Assembly: GCF_019175285.1 (NCBI RefSeq)
Contig: NC_056527.1
Coordinates: forward strand, 119,410,101 to 119,474,100
DNA from: Sceloporus undulatus
Lineage: Eukaryota; Chordata; Lepidosauria; Squamata; Phrynosomatidae
Direction: 5' to 3'
Length of the DNA stretch: 64,000 nucleotides
Part shown: one piece after another, positions 23,025 through 34,083 of the stretch
Position numbering within the stretch: the first letter of the stretch is position 1
Layout: the number at the start of each line of letters is the position of its first letter
The notes under the pieces: model-generated
Databases searched by the model: none
What the model saw: the letters and a program-made list of their open reading frames with translations, nothing else
Told to the model about the DNA's origin: nothing
Made by a program: the position numbers and the translations under genes

Positions 23025-26000
23025 TATTCCTGTCTGGTTCTTTTGTATGTTATTTTAGCCACAGGGAAGTGGCATTCAGCAACTTTAATCGCAGCAGCTG
23101 GGATGGGCAGTTTGGAGAGGAACCTGGGATTTTCCCTAAGCAAGAACTAAAACTCTCCAGTGGAAAATGTGCAAACTGCAAATCCCAGGATTCCAAAGGT
23201 CAGTTCAAAGTGGGGTCAAACTGCTTTAAACTGCGCAGTGCAGATGCCTTCTCCCTCTACACTGGGAACCCTTTGTAATGCGATGGCAACCTGAGGAGCT
23301 GCTCTCCTCTCCCACACCTGACTTCCTTGTTTGCAGAAACGGCACAAAGGCAACCCACATCCGCCCTCGGCCCCAGAAAAGTGTGGGAGGATCCGGCTGA
23401 GAGCAGCTGGCTGGCGGGAGGAAAATGCAGAGAGAAAGGGAGGCAGGGAGGGAAGGCGGTCATTGCACACTGGCCCCAGACCACTGACCAATGCTCTCCC
23501 ACTCGGCTACTCCTCCAGCCTGCACAATGTGTCCTGGGCTATGGTTGACCCTCGCTTGTCACTGGCAAGGCCCTTCCTTTGGGGGGGGGGGAGAGTCTGG
23601 GTCTCATAGAATCATCGAACCATAGAGTTGGGAGGAGACCCCAAGAAGGGCCATCCTGTGCAACCCCATTCTTCCATGCAGGAACTCTCCATCGAAGCAT
23701 CCCCGACAGATGGCCATCCAGCCTCTGTTTACAAACCTCCAAGGAAGGAGACTCAGTCATCTCCTCTTGCCTCCAGTTACAAACTGGGGGGTGAATCGCA
23801 GAGCTGGAAGGGTCATTTAGTTCTGCCTCCCCCCCCCTTTGGCCAGTGAAGGAGCCCATCATCACTCCAAGTCCTGGTGTCCAACCTGCGTTTTAAATCC
23901 TCATAAGAGAGCATCCACCACCCTCTTTCCCCACTGAGACCGGTCACTTCAGGTGACTCCTTCTTTTAGAGGCGTTGGCTGCTGCTGTGTATTCAAGTCC
24001 TTCCCAGTGTATGGCAACCTTAAGACAAACCTAACATGGAGCTTTCTTGGCCTTTGCCTGCCTCCGAGGCTGAGAGAACATGACCTGCCCAAGGGTTAAG
24101 GTTGCCCAGTGGGTTTCCATGGCCCAGCTGGGATTCGAACCCAGAGTCGTAGTCCAAGGCTCAAACCACCACACATAAGGGATGCAGCTATGGGGAGGTA
24201 GAATGAAAGCACTACCCTCCCAAATAGGATCCCCCCCGCCATGTAATTTCCTTTCAGTCCCCAAATTTCTAGCACTGCAGTAGCTTAAAATTCCAGTTCA
24301 GCAATTCAGACTTACATCCAAAGAAAAGGCAAAGAGTAACCAAAGGAAGGAGAAAACCGCCCAGAAAAGGGCTCTCGGTATGAACGATCTCCTGCGTCTC
24401 ACTCCCTGCAGGGCTAGAAATGTGGGGCGTGAAGGGGAATGACACCTGGGCGGCATAATTCACATTTGAGGGGGGTGATGCCCTCATCCTGGTCCCTGTT
24501 CTGACTGACCAGGGCCCCCAAAGCAGTCCCCCACATCCCCTAGGACCCCCTGCCCCACTCCAAAAGAGGGAGCTGCTCCTTGGTGCCTTCTGCACCCCAC
24601 ACTTAGGGGGAGGCAAGAGCCTTGAGAAAGTTACTTTCCACCAAAGCTGCCTGCTTTCCTGCCTTTCTTCCCTTTGCAAGGCCTGCCAGGCAGGCAGTTG
24701 GCATGAAGCCATGGAGGCTGGCAAGGGTGACCGGCTGGCTCAAGCCATTGTTCCCCCCCCAACTGCTCCCCCTCAGGGTGGTAAATAGGATGGGGGCTGC
24801 CCTTTTCCTCTGCCACTTTAAGACCCAAAGAAGCAGTTACAACAGATGCCAAACTGAGCTGCTCCCAGATGCCCCCTGAGCAGGAAAGCCAAGAGATGCT
24901 GCTGCCTGGAAAAGTATCTTTCCCAAAACTTGGTGGGAGAAGGGCTGCCCTTGGCCCAGCTCAGTTTGGCATCTGTTGTAACCTCACCTTTGAGTCCTAA
25001 AGTGGCAGGGGAAGAGGGCAGCTCCCACCCTTTTTGCCACCCCAGGGGGTAGTTGGGAGGAATAAAGGGCGAAGCCGGCCGTCCTGCCAGCCCTGTGGCC
25101 CCGCAGAGGGAAGAAAGGCAAGAAGGCGGGCAGCTTTGGCGGGAAGCAACAGTCAGCAAGCCAGCAAAGAAATGTGGGACCACCCACCAGCACCCTCTGG
25201 TGGCAAAAGGGGGCCGGGCAGGACCCAGATCAGCCCCACAGCTCCCCATAGGGGCAGAAAAGTCTTAACTTTGCAGGCGTTTGGGGACCTCTTCCTGGCC
25301 AAACATTTCTGGGTAGAGCTGGACTCCTCTCTATGGGCACAAGCTCCTTTCTCCAAAGGGATCCCTGCCCCAAGGGGCTCACAGGCTAGAGGAGGCCAAG
25401 GGATGCTAGCGGGGAAGGGGAAGGGGTCTCAGATGCCCCTGGTGCAGGAGGGAAGGGCAGCACCCCATTTCTCCAGCCAGTGGGTGTGGGGGGGCCCCCT
25501 TGCCCCAAAATCTGGTTGGAAAACAAGCCCCCACCAACGCCCCACTGGCAGTGCTGGTAGGAGATGGTGGGAGTTGTTGTCCTAACCCCATCCTTTCCCA
25601 GCATTGGCCATGCTGGCTGGGGATGATGGGAGCTAGAATCCAACACATCTGGAGGGCAGGAGACAAGGGAAGCTAGCAATTGGGTATCACCGATTTCCCC
25701 CCAAATGCTAATCGGCATGGCTTTAAAACCTGTTTTAGCCTCTTAATTGTACTTAGCATGTTTGTAGCCTATGGAAAATACTCTGTTGTTTTGGACTGTT
25801 TTAACCTGTTTGCCTTGATTTTACCCCACTTTGAGATCTTTTGAGACAAGGTGAGAGGGAAATATTTCTATCATATTTCAGCATGGCAGCATGGTGTAGG
25901 GGTTTGAGCATAGGACTCTGGAGCACTGGAGACTAGAGTTCGAATTGCCTCTCAGCCAAGTAAACCCACTGGGTGACAATGGGCAAGTTACACTCTCTCA

Positions 26001-29000
26001 GCCTCAGAGGATAGCTATGGCAAACTCCATTTGAAGAAATGTGGCAAGAAAACTCCATGACAGGGCCACCTTAGGATCGCTGTAAGTTGGAAAACACTGG
26101 AACAACAACAACAACAACAATAAATATCTCAATGAAACCAAAGTCAAGGTATTTGGACCAGGCAAGGAGGGCCTGAAAGGAATATGGTGCCTCCTTAGAA
26201 AAGTTGCTTTTGGACAAGCAGTAATTGGGGGAAAGGGTTACTTTCCTGCAAGAGCTTTAGAGAACAGAGGAAGGTGGTGCTGGTAGAAGAGAGGGAAGAG
26301 GAAGGGATGTGGCGGAGAACAAGACAGAGAAAAATTGGGCTTTTAAAAAAAGCTGGAGGGTTCTGACATAAGGACTAGAAGAGGGATGGTCACAGGGCAA
26401 TTCCTGACCCCACGTGGCTTCAATCTGGGGCCAGTTTCTGCCCCAATCATGCAGAAAGTCCCCAAAACATATGGAAATACACAAAAATATCCCCATGTCA
26501 AGAACTCTCTATCCCCTCCATTTCCCTCTACAGTCCGTCTCAAAATTCAGGCAAAACGTGACGCAATGTTGCATGTGGCCGCCATTTTGAGAGAGACCGC
26601 AGAGGAAAACGGAGGTATTTGGCCTTGCTGTGGGAGCACAAGGGCAGTTGGGGGGTGGATTAGGGCCTGGCTGCCATGCGGACACCCCGCCTCAGACTAG
26701 GAGGCTCCTCTTGGTTCCAGGAGTGGTCAGTGCCAGGATACAAGGCAGAAAAACATGTGGTCAGTGGAAAGCAAGCAAAGCATGAGCAGGATGTGAAAAG
26801 GTGAAGGTGAAGCAACATGAGGCCACAGAAGAAGAGACTCGGACTTGACTGGTCAGTTTCAAATATCTGAGAGGCTGCCAAGAGATGGAAAATGGAGCCA
26901 GCCTGAGATTCAGACATGAACCAGTGGATCCCAATTACTTAAGGGGATTCTGATTAATCATTTTAAAGACCTCCCTGCAGGCAACAGTTGTCTGACAGCA
27001 GAATGGACTCCTTCAGGAGATGGGAGGGCTTCCCTTCACTGGACATTTTAAGCAGGCATTACACAAGCCCTTCTCAGGGGTGCTTTTCCTGTGGATTTCC
27101 TGCATGTCATGGGGTTGGACTATATGGCCCTTGGGGGTCCCTTCCAAGTCTTTGGGGAAGAACCTCCTGATGGCAAGAGCTGCTTGAGAGTGGAGCAGAC
27201 TCCTTTGGAAGAAGAGGGTGGACTTTCCTTTGCTGGAGGTTTTTAAAGGAAGGCCAGGGGGCCACCTTTCAAAGGCGCTTTAGGTGCGAATCTTCCAGCC
27301 AGCAGCCCAGAAAACCAGGGGCAGCTCTTCCAAAGGCCTATGCTTTTAAGGAGTTACCTTAAACGCCTTCGCATATTCATTTCACATTTAAACATTTTGA
27401 CCCATTGTGGGTCACCAATGCTGTGGTGCAGTCCTTTGAGTGCTGAACCAGGGATCCAGAAGATCAGGATTTGAATCAGAAACCAGCTTGGCAAGTCAGA
27501 CTCTCTCTTCCTCAGAGGAAGGGCAAACTTCCTCAGGCAAAATCTGGCCAAGAAAACCCTCAAAGAGGCTCCTTATATTTTTAGAGCCAGGGAAAAGGTA
27601 GTGGTTGGCATGGCTGGCAGTGGTTGGAGTGGTAGGACTCAAGACCCTGGGAAACTAGGATACGAATGCCTTCCTGGCCACCGAAAACCCTGCAAGCCCC
27701 ATGCTTGGCCTCAAAGGAAGGCAAGGGTGGCAAACTCTGGCTAGGAAAAAGCCAGCCGGGAAAGGCTTGCCATGAGTCAGAGGGAGATGGCTACCCCACC
27801 GCCACCATCACCTCCAGAGCCCTGAGTGCCTTACGGAAAGGAAGACAAATGCCATATTGAAATAAATAAAGGACATCCTGCATTTCTCACAAAGCAGGGA
27901 ATATTGTTCCTTCTGGGCATGGAGAAGGGCAATGGCAGCTGTGCAGGTTCCCTGGGTGGGAAGGAGAAAATGCCCATCCTGGGCGAGAGGGCAAGGCATG
28001 TCGGCAGGCACTGCGCTTCCCATCCAGCCATCTCTATGCCCCCCAGCTGCCCCACATGACCTTCCTTGCCCTCCTATGGGGCGCCCCTTACCTTTCTTGT
28101 ACTTGTGGACAGGGATCTTTTTCAGCTGTTCCTTGGAGAGGCGATTCCGCCTCATTCTCTTCCGATGCTGAATGCAGCGCACAATCTGAGAGGGAGGCAG
28201 GCACAGTTTAAGGGCATCTTTTGGGCATTCTTCCTGGGGGCACCTCTCTCCCTATCTACCCCATATACTTCAGGGCACAGCCTAAGATTTTTAAAAGCCA
28301 AAAGAGCATTGCCAGAAAGCGCAATGGAGACACAAACACCTATTTGCACTTTAGCCCAGTACACTCAGGCAACGGAGGTGTTGGCTCTCTGAATGTGCAC
28401 TGAGTGCAAATCCAGGCGTTCTCTGCTCTGAATTGTGCCTGGGTTACTTTGCCACAAGGCAGATGGGCTTTGGAGTCCTTGTTAGCGTCATGGCCAAACA
28501 TCAAGAGCAGCCCCTGTGGTAAAAGCAGGGTGAGTTTGCATTAGGGACTCTGATAGAGACTATTTTGTCTTAGCTTGGCAGAGAAAGGATCTGAAGGCTG
28601 CTGTGGACCACCTGCTGCATCACGGGCCACCAATAAACTTATAGCACATGTCTGGCATGCAAGTAACTCCTGAGGAGCCCTGGAACTACAACTAGCTCTG
28701 GAAAAGAACAGCGTCCAAAAGGCTCAGGACCCAGCTGCTCTTTGCTCCAAACCCTCCCCTGTAGACACCGAAAGCCAGGGGTTTTTAGTTCCCTCCAGCA
28801 GTTTCATGTGGCCAGTCCCACTGGACAGGTCAGGCTAAGTCCAGAAACCCAGATCCCACCCCCCCCCCCCCCCCCAAAATGGCAGTCACTCACCAGAATG
28901 GTACACATCACTGCGATGACAATGCCCACCACGCCCGTGAAAGGGATGAGGTAATAGCCCAATGGGAAGATGTACTCAGGGATCAAGATCACTTGGCCCC

Positions 29001-32000
29001 TGTGGAAGGAAGGAAGGGGTCAGACTCCGGAAGGGCATGGAAAAGGAAACCTCTGTCTCTGGCCAGAGACTGGGTCGAGGGAGGCCAGATTCCCATCCAG
29101 CCATGCCTTGACCAGGCCTCAAAAGACCATTTTCCCTTTTTCCACCGTGACAACGTTTGCAGAGGATGATAGAAACAATAATAGCTGCTGTTATTGCTAC
29201 TATTACTACACCTATTTTTTCCCCTAAATTTTATTAATAAGGTGTCATCGATGTACATGGCACTGTACAAATCAAACCACTGGGAAAGACATACAGGGAA
29301 AGGGCAGCAAGGAAGCTTCTATGATGGGAAGGTCTGCTCGCCTTTTGCCCGAGAAGCATCAGAACAAGGGAGAAAAGGAGTTTTTTAAAGACCAGGAAAG
29401 GTCAGCCCAGTGGTCTGGGTCCGAGGGGACACATCTGGCCGCAGTCCAGCCCAGGAACCCAGTCTGTTGGGGCGGCACCAAATTCACAGGGAGACCCCGA
29501 TGGACAGTTAGCTGTGTGCTAACCATGCCTTTGCCTTGGGTTTTATTGCAGCATCCCAGCTGATAGCCCCACATAATCAACAAACTGTTGTTTTGGGGCA
29601 CCTGTGACTCCCCTTTTGCCAGACCCTCCAGACTGAGTTGGCCCAGGAACAGAGTGGATCAGGGCCCTGGAATCAGGGCCGCCAAAACTGAAGACCTGCT
29701 CCAGCTTTTGCAGGTTGCTGTTTTTTAATTGCTTTCTATCCATTTTAACCCTATGTTCTAAATAGTTTTAGTAACAGTTTGATTCTAATGCCATCTTCTT
29801 GTATGTTTTTTAAGCTACTGAATATTGTAAGACAGAAGGTGGAGGAGGAAGATGAGGATGTTATTCATAACAACGAGAGAGAGCTGCCAGGCTCCTGCCC
29901 ACCTTGAACCCACCTTCCTTTCCAGCAAGAAGAACGTGGCACACCAAACAAACCCTCTCTGGGACTGGCAAGAATCTGACATGGGTTTCTTTCCCTCCCC
30001 GCACACTAAAAAATGCCCACAAACATTTTGGGGGACTGTTTTGGACTCTGTTTGAGAGGCAGGTTTGGAGAAACAGAGGAAGCAGCAAGCGTTTTCTGGC
30101 CCAATTCTGCTGGGAACTGTTTCGAACTCGGGGCATCAGGACCCAAGGATTTGCCTAGTTTTCCCTCATGTGCATCAGTCTCATTGGAGGAGCAAGAACT
30201 CTTAGGCTGCATCCACACTGGAGAAATAACCCGGTTTGGCACTGCTTTAACTCTTTTCTGGCTCAAGGCTATGGAATTCTGGGCTCTGCTCTGGACCTCA
30301 CAACATATTCCAACTCCCAGAATTCCATAGCCTTGATCCAGAAAAGAGTTAAAGCAGTGCCAAACGGGGTTATTTCTCCAGTGTGGATGCAGCCTACCAG
30401 AACCAGGTGCATTCCTAGGGAGCTGATGGGCAAAGAACCTCTTCCCCAGCCTTTCAAAGACTGTTTAAAATTAATAAATTCAGAGAGATGATTTATTCCA
30501 CTTGGCTTTCAATGCGCTCCCTGTCGCATGTGACGAAGGCTGGCAATGCCACCTGCTGGAACATTTTGTCCACAGCTGTGGGTTCAGTATTTGTAATTGC
30601 TGCCATTTTATGGTCATTACTGATTTGATGCTTTCACTCCTTCCCCAGCCGCAAAATCTTATTTTCACACAAACTGATGTGCTTTAAGCAGAAAAGCAGG
30701 ACATGAAAAAAGGTATTAAACTGGTCGGTCTGGCTGAGTCTCGGAGGCCAGTGTCTTCCACACTTCACAGTTTCACCACTTTGATTCCACTTCAACAGTT
30801 AAGCATCCTAAAGAGTCCTGGGATCTATAGTTTTGTTCTGCCTGATAACAGCTTTGGTACTCCCCAAAACTGCAATTCCCAGGCAGTTCAAGTGGAATTG
30901 TACTGCAAACAAGGCCTTAGTGCCCTCATAAACCCTTTGGCCACTGTCCCTTAGTTCCTACCCTTTGTCATAGCTGAACAGCCTACGCAGGTACATTGCT
31001 GCTGTTTCGCCAATGAACACAGAAGGGATGGTGATACGTTTGTGGAGCTGCTCTGGAGAAGGCAAAGAAGGAGAAAAGGATTCAAATCACCTGTAAAGAC
31101 TGTGGCACAAGTATCCCCACACTCGCTCCCCAGGACACTGACCAGTCCCTCGTCACTCACCATCATCCCAGACCATGTTGAGGAGATTGTCTGAGCCCAC
31201 GTTGTGGACGATGGCCGCCAAGTACCCAGCCTTCTGGGCATGGTACACCTGGGGGAAAGGAAGAGGGGCGGCGCAGGGGGTCAGGGTGGCACCCAATATG
31301 CCCCATGGGCACAGACCCCTCCGGCATGCATTATAAATGGACCCGCCAGCCAGCGGAAACCCCCCTCCACTCCCAGTTCAAACCCTGGGAGCCCCCCCCC
31401 CAGTTATATAGGATCGCAGGTAGGGGTCCAAAGGGGCCGAAGACCACTCTGGGGAGAGGGCTGTGGGGGAAAGAAGAGGCAGCTGTGGCCAAAGGCAACC
31501 GGTCAGGGACGTACGGCAATCTTCATCTCTTCCCAATCCCCCAACAATATATTGGCCAAAGTACACACAAGACAGGGTGTGATGCCACTTCTGGTTGCCT
31601 TTTTGGCTAGTATGTTGTTGCTGGGTGCCTCCAAGCCATTTCCAACTTATAGCAACCTTAAAGTGACCCAGTCACAGGATTTTCTAGTCCGGTTTCCCCA
31701 GAGGGGTTTTTGCCATTGCCATCCTCTGAGGCTGAGAGTGTGGCTTGACCAGCATCAGCCAGTGGGTCTCTATGGCCAAGTGTGGAATCGAACCCTGTTC
31801 TCCAGAGTCAAGTTTTCATTAGAAGCTGAAGGGGTCTGAGGGAAGGCTCCAGGGATGCTTCTCTTCACCGTGGGGAGTGTTTGTGTGATTTCCACTCCAA
31901 AATTAACAAGTTAAGCTTTTGAAAAATGGGAGCTGGGGGGGGGCATCAGGGGGAACAGCAAAGGTGGGTCCTGGGTCCACTTGCTCCACACCACATTAGA

Positions 32001-34049
32001 AAGTGGCTTCACATGCGCAAGAACAGGGCAGAGTGTGTGCAACTGAGTGTGCGGAGAAAGTCCAGCTCAGAAAGGGACTGGACTCTGGGCGAGGTTGATG
32101 TTCATCCAAGCAGCAAATTCTGGGTCCCAGAACAGGAGAGCTGCATCCCCCCCTTAATGCACAAAAGTTCCTTTTATGCCCCCTTCCCCTCCCTCTCTCT
32201 TTTGCAAAAATGCAGCCAAACCGCGTTCAGCCCACCTTGATGTCAAAATTGCAGTCGTATCTCTGGATAAGAGCAACGAAGATGCTCCCGTTACTCGGGG
32301 GTCCCTCGATCGGCCGGCAAGCATTGGCTGGCCTGGCTTCCACCAGAAAACCCTGCAGGAAAAGGGGGAGGCAGAAGAAGGGAGGGAGGGAAAGAGGCAT
32401 TTTATTTGGGGAAGAAAGAAGCAGGCTAAGGCTGATGCCCCCCACCACATGCCTTCAGCCCCATGGACACCTTGTGCCTAGAGGGGAAAGGTGGGGAGGG
32501 GTCCGGTAGGGGCATTGAGGTCAGGAACCCCCCAAGCGTCCTGCAGATACCCACCACCAGGCCCTCGCGGGGCAGAGGACCCCCAAACATGGCCGGCAGG
32601 TCAGAGAAATCCATGCTGGTGTTGTGGTCCGACATCTGAGGGCAGAAGAAAGAGGGAGGCATTGGCAATTTTTTGCCTGCTTTTCACTCCAAAAATTAAC
32701 AAGTCCAACTTATCCCCCTTTTTGAAAGGGACAAAAAGTGCTTCGCCCGGGAGACAGTTCAATCTCACCTGGCTATTATTATTACTGTTATTTTATTTAC
32801 TTGCATCCCACCTTTCTCCCAAAATAGGGCCTCAAGGCGCTGCTCAGCAAACCAAAAACAATACAATTCAAAGCAATACAAAAGCATGAAAATGTATAAA
32901 TATACAATTTTTTTAAAAATGCATTTCAAAAGAGCGTTAAAACAATTATACCTTTAAAATTTAAAAACGTATTGAGAAGTCTAATCTCTAAGAGTTTCCC
33001 AGGTCTGACAGTCCTGCCTAGGAGGTGGAGCAATATCAGCATTCCCCGTAACAAGAATCTTAAGTCTCAGATTTTATGGTTGTTGTTGTTGTTGTTGTGC
33101 TTTCAGGTTCTCTCCAACTTATATGGTGACCCTGAAGTGAACGGCTCACGGGGTTTTCTTGGCAAGGTTTATTGAGAGGAAGCTTGCCATCATGGCCATC
33201 CTGGGAGGCTGAGAGAGTGTGGCTTGGATGAGTGTGGATTCGAACCCTGGTTTCTCAGACACTCAAACCACTACGCAGACTCTCTGTAAATTGATATTAC
33301 AGGGGAATAAAGGTGCTGCTTTCCTTACCTGTGCATTGTGTACAACAACCTGCTTTTTGCAACATCGCACACCTTCTGGAGGGCCATCATAACACACAGA
33401 GGCCTCATGGTCAAGGCCCACTGTCTTTCATCTGCTGGCGGTCATTGTGGGATCTGAGCAGGGGTCTTCCTAACTCACATCCCCTCAGAGGCTGGAGAAA
33501 GGCAGGAACTGGACAGCCAACAATGTTTGGCTTCCTTGCCTACTGAGGAAAGCCAGCCACTACCAGGCATTGGACTAAGGCCTTCCTAGGTCCATCCCAT
33601 GCGGCTTGTCTTGCTTGTCTGAGCTACCTAAACCACTCAAACATGCTCCTGGACAGACAGGTTACCTCTGGTGTAATGCATTTTTGGTCCTCACACAAAT
33701 CCCAAACACTCCTTCCCACTTTCTCAGAGCATAAGGAAGAAACCCTCCATTTCTGCTGCAGATTTCAGGAAAAAGGAATAAAATGCTCCTTCTTCCTATG
33801 GCAAAACCAACAGGAATTGGCTGTAACTAGAAACCAGAGCTCTGGAAAAGCCAGAACCTGCCAGCGACCCCCTCCAAGTGCAGCAAAGCAGCAGGCGGGG
33901 TGGGCTCAGGCCTCGGCTGCCCAGGGGCCTTCCAAGGTGTGGGGCAGACTCACCGCGTGGATGTAGCCGCTTGTGGCCGGGAGCTCCAGGACCAGCCAGA
34001 CCGGGAGGAGGGCCAGCATGGCCAGGGGGAGTGGGTGCGAAGTCTGCAT
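19812..34049 (-). CDS. RNF167: RNF167, transmembrane RING-H2 E3 ubiquitin ligase (PA-TM-RING family)
   Basis: RNF167 is an endosomal/lysosomal membrane E3 that ubiquitinates trafficking proteins. Nine coding exons on the minus strand: 33954-34049, 32555-32635, 32236-32352, 31161-31248, 30962-31052, 28894-28999, 28092-28185, 20681-20761, 19812-20197; all junctions are GT-AG and phases close to 379 codons (human 350). Residues 1-28 form a signal peptide, then a PA domain (about 33-165) with SDHNTSMDF and DCNFDIK blocks, a membrane segment about 171-195 ([20 protein letters not shown]), a basic stretch, and a RING-H2: C231, C234, C249, H251, H254, C257, C269, C272. The tail is longer than in human, with a run of seven Glu and the conserved SERTPLL. 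No frame damage. Convergent with PFN1, divergent from SLC25A11. Confidence 0.96.
21700..21925. repeat. CAG and GGA microsatellites in RNF167 intron
   Basis: Two CAG/GCA runs (about 21712-21724 and 21765-21782) are followed by a (GGA)n run at about 21890-21918. They lie in the large intron between coding exons 8 and 7 of RNF167. Confidence 0.75.
21990..22165 (-). mobile_element. tRNA-derived SINE, degraded
   Basis: GCTGCTGCGTGCCTTCCAGC start, 'GGATTTTCCTGGCA' block, and a 'TTTGAACCCCGGTCTTCCAG' B-box-like block near 22126-22145. Confidence 0.7.
22262..22312. repeat. (CA)n followed by (GA)n microsatellite
   Basis: About seven CA units, then a purine GA run of about 30 bases, lying inside degraded SINE sequence. 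Confidence 0.85.
22313..22415 (-). mobile_element. tRNA-derived SINE head, partial
   Basis: Has the 'TGACTTGCCCAGTGGGTTTC' block and the 'ATTTGAACCCTGCTCTTCCA' B-box complement, as in other copies in this window. Confidence 0.7.
22431..22560 (-). mobile_element. tRNA-derived SINE, partial
   Basis: Has the 'TTTGCCATGGCTTTC', 'TGAGGCTGAGAGAGTGTGAC' and 'GGATTTGAAACCTGGTCTTC' blocks of the same family. Confidence 0.75.
22613..22699. repeat. Near-perfect inverted repeat, arms about 41 bp
   Basis: The left arm (TTTTGGACTGCAACCCCCAG and on) and the right arm (to GGGGGCTGCAGTCCAAAAAA) are reverse complements with very few mismatches around a 2-4 base centre. It shares the CCCAGAATCCC motif of the dispersed MITE-like repeats here and would fold into a long hairpin. 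Confidence 0.85.
22966..23030. repeat. (TA)n and (CATA)n microsatellite
   Basis: Alternating TA runs flank about six CATA units. Confidence 0.85.
23065..23250. mobile_element. Possible half of a palindromic MITE
   Basis: 'AAACTGCAAATCCCAGGATT' and 'AAACTGCTTTAAACTGCGCA' resemble one arm of the palindromic element at 30205-30394. Low confidence because the other arm is not clear. Confidence 0.4.
23603..23720 (-). mobile_element. CR1 3' end, minus orientation
   Basis: Starts with the CR1 tail complement (tcatagaatcatcgaacc, then agagttgggaggagaccc) and the 'GGGCCATCC' block. Confidence 0.8.
23960..24180 (-). mobile_element. tRNA-derived SINE, near full length
   Basis: Blocks in order: TGCTGTGTATTCAAGTCC, 'CTAACATGGAGCTTTCTTGG', GAGGCTGAGAGAACATGACC, 'GGGATTCGAACCCAGAGTCG' (B-box complement) and a 'CTCAAACCACCACAC' head. 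Confidence 0.85.
25730..25875 (+). mobile_element. LINE/SINE tail remnant (L2-like)
   Basis: 'CCACTTTGAGATCTTTTGAG' followed by 'AGGTGAGAGGGAAATATT' resembles the reptile tail motif seen at 16085 and 62815. Confidence 0.4.
25880..26125 (+). mobile_element. tRNA-derived SINE, plus orientation, full length
   Basis: The tRNA-like head 'CATGGTGTAGGGGTTTGAGC' (A-box-like) and 'AGAGTTCGAATTGCCTCTC' (B box) are followed by 'ACTCTCTCAGCCTCAGAGGA', an AAGAAAACTCCATGAC block and an (AAC)n tail at 26101-26121. It is the best copy for defining the family in this window. Confidence 0.88.
26960..27290 (+). mobile_element. CR1 3' ends, two partial copies
   Basis: The first copy ends near 27165 with 'GGGGTTGGACTATATGGCCC'. 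The second (27166-27290) repeats the 'TTTGCTGGAGGTTTTTAAAG' region and stops before the tail. Confidence 0.7.
27405..27570 (+). mobile_element. tRNA-derived SINE, degraded
   Basis: Head 'GCTGTGGTGCAGTCCTTTGA', 'AGGATTTGAATCAGAAACC' B-box relic and 'CTGGCCAAGAAAACCCTC' block. Confidence 0.7.
27605..27800 (+). mobile_element. tRNA-derived SINE, degraded
   Basis: Head-like 'GGAGTGGTAGGACTCAAGAC', 'GGATACGAATGCC' B-box relic and 'CCTCAAAGGAAGGCAAGGGT' block. Confidence 0.6.
28859..28875 (+). repeat. C17 run next to RNF167 exon 6 donor
   Basis: Seventeen C residues lie 18 bases beyond the donor of the exon at 28894-28999. On the RNF167 transcript strand this is a G-run just inside the intron, a possible G-quadruplex. 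Confidence 0.85.
29700..29870 (+). mobile_element. LINE/SINE tail remnant
   Basis: T-rich sequence ending 'AAGCTACTGAATATTGTAAG' resembles the degraded tails elsewhere in this window. Weak assignment. Confidence 0.35.
30205..30394. mobile_element. Palindromic MITE with TA flanks
   Basis: About 79-bp terminal arms (GGCTGCATCCACACTGGAGA and on) are reverse complements with about two mismatches around a loop of about 30 bases. TA dinucleotides flank both ends, which suggests a Tc1/mariner-type target. There is no coding capacity. A more diverged relative lies at 38527-38736. It sits in RNF167 intron sequence between the exons at 28894 and 30962. Confidence 0.85.
31613..31825 (-). mobile_element. 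tRNA-derived SINE, near full length
   Basis: Blocks in order: 'TTGTTGCTGGGTGCCTCCAA', 'AGCAACCTTAAAGTGACCC', 'CCATCCTCTGAGGCTGAGAG', 'GTGGAATCGAACCCTGTTCT'. Confidence 0.85.
32775..32960 (-). mobile_element. ATT-bearing LINE/SINE tail remnant
   Basis: 'TTATTATTATTACTGTTATT' followed by 'GCATCCCACCTTTCTCCC' is the complement of the 3' tail motif 'GGGAGAAAGGTGGGATG'. It is followed by A-rich sequence to 32960. Confidence 0.5.
33075..33285 (-). mobile_element. tRNA-derived SINE, near full length
   Basis: (GTT)n at 33079-33098, then a 'TTCAGGTTCTCTCCAACTTA' block, 'GGGGTTTTCTTGGCAAGG', 'GAGGCTGAGAGAGTGTGGCT', 'GGATTCGAACCCTGGTTTCT' and a CAAACCACTACGCAG head. Confidence 0.88.
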
Positions 34050-34083
34050 GGCAGCCGGCTGCAGGCGTCTGATGTTGTGGCTC

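Noticed and set aside
25880-26125. tRNA genes at the A-box/B-box sequences
   Set aside because: These heads belong to SINEs: they are followed by the SINE body and an AAC tail and do not fold as complete tRNAs.
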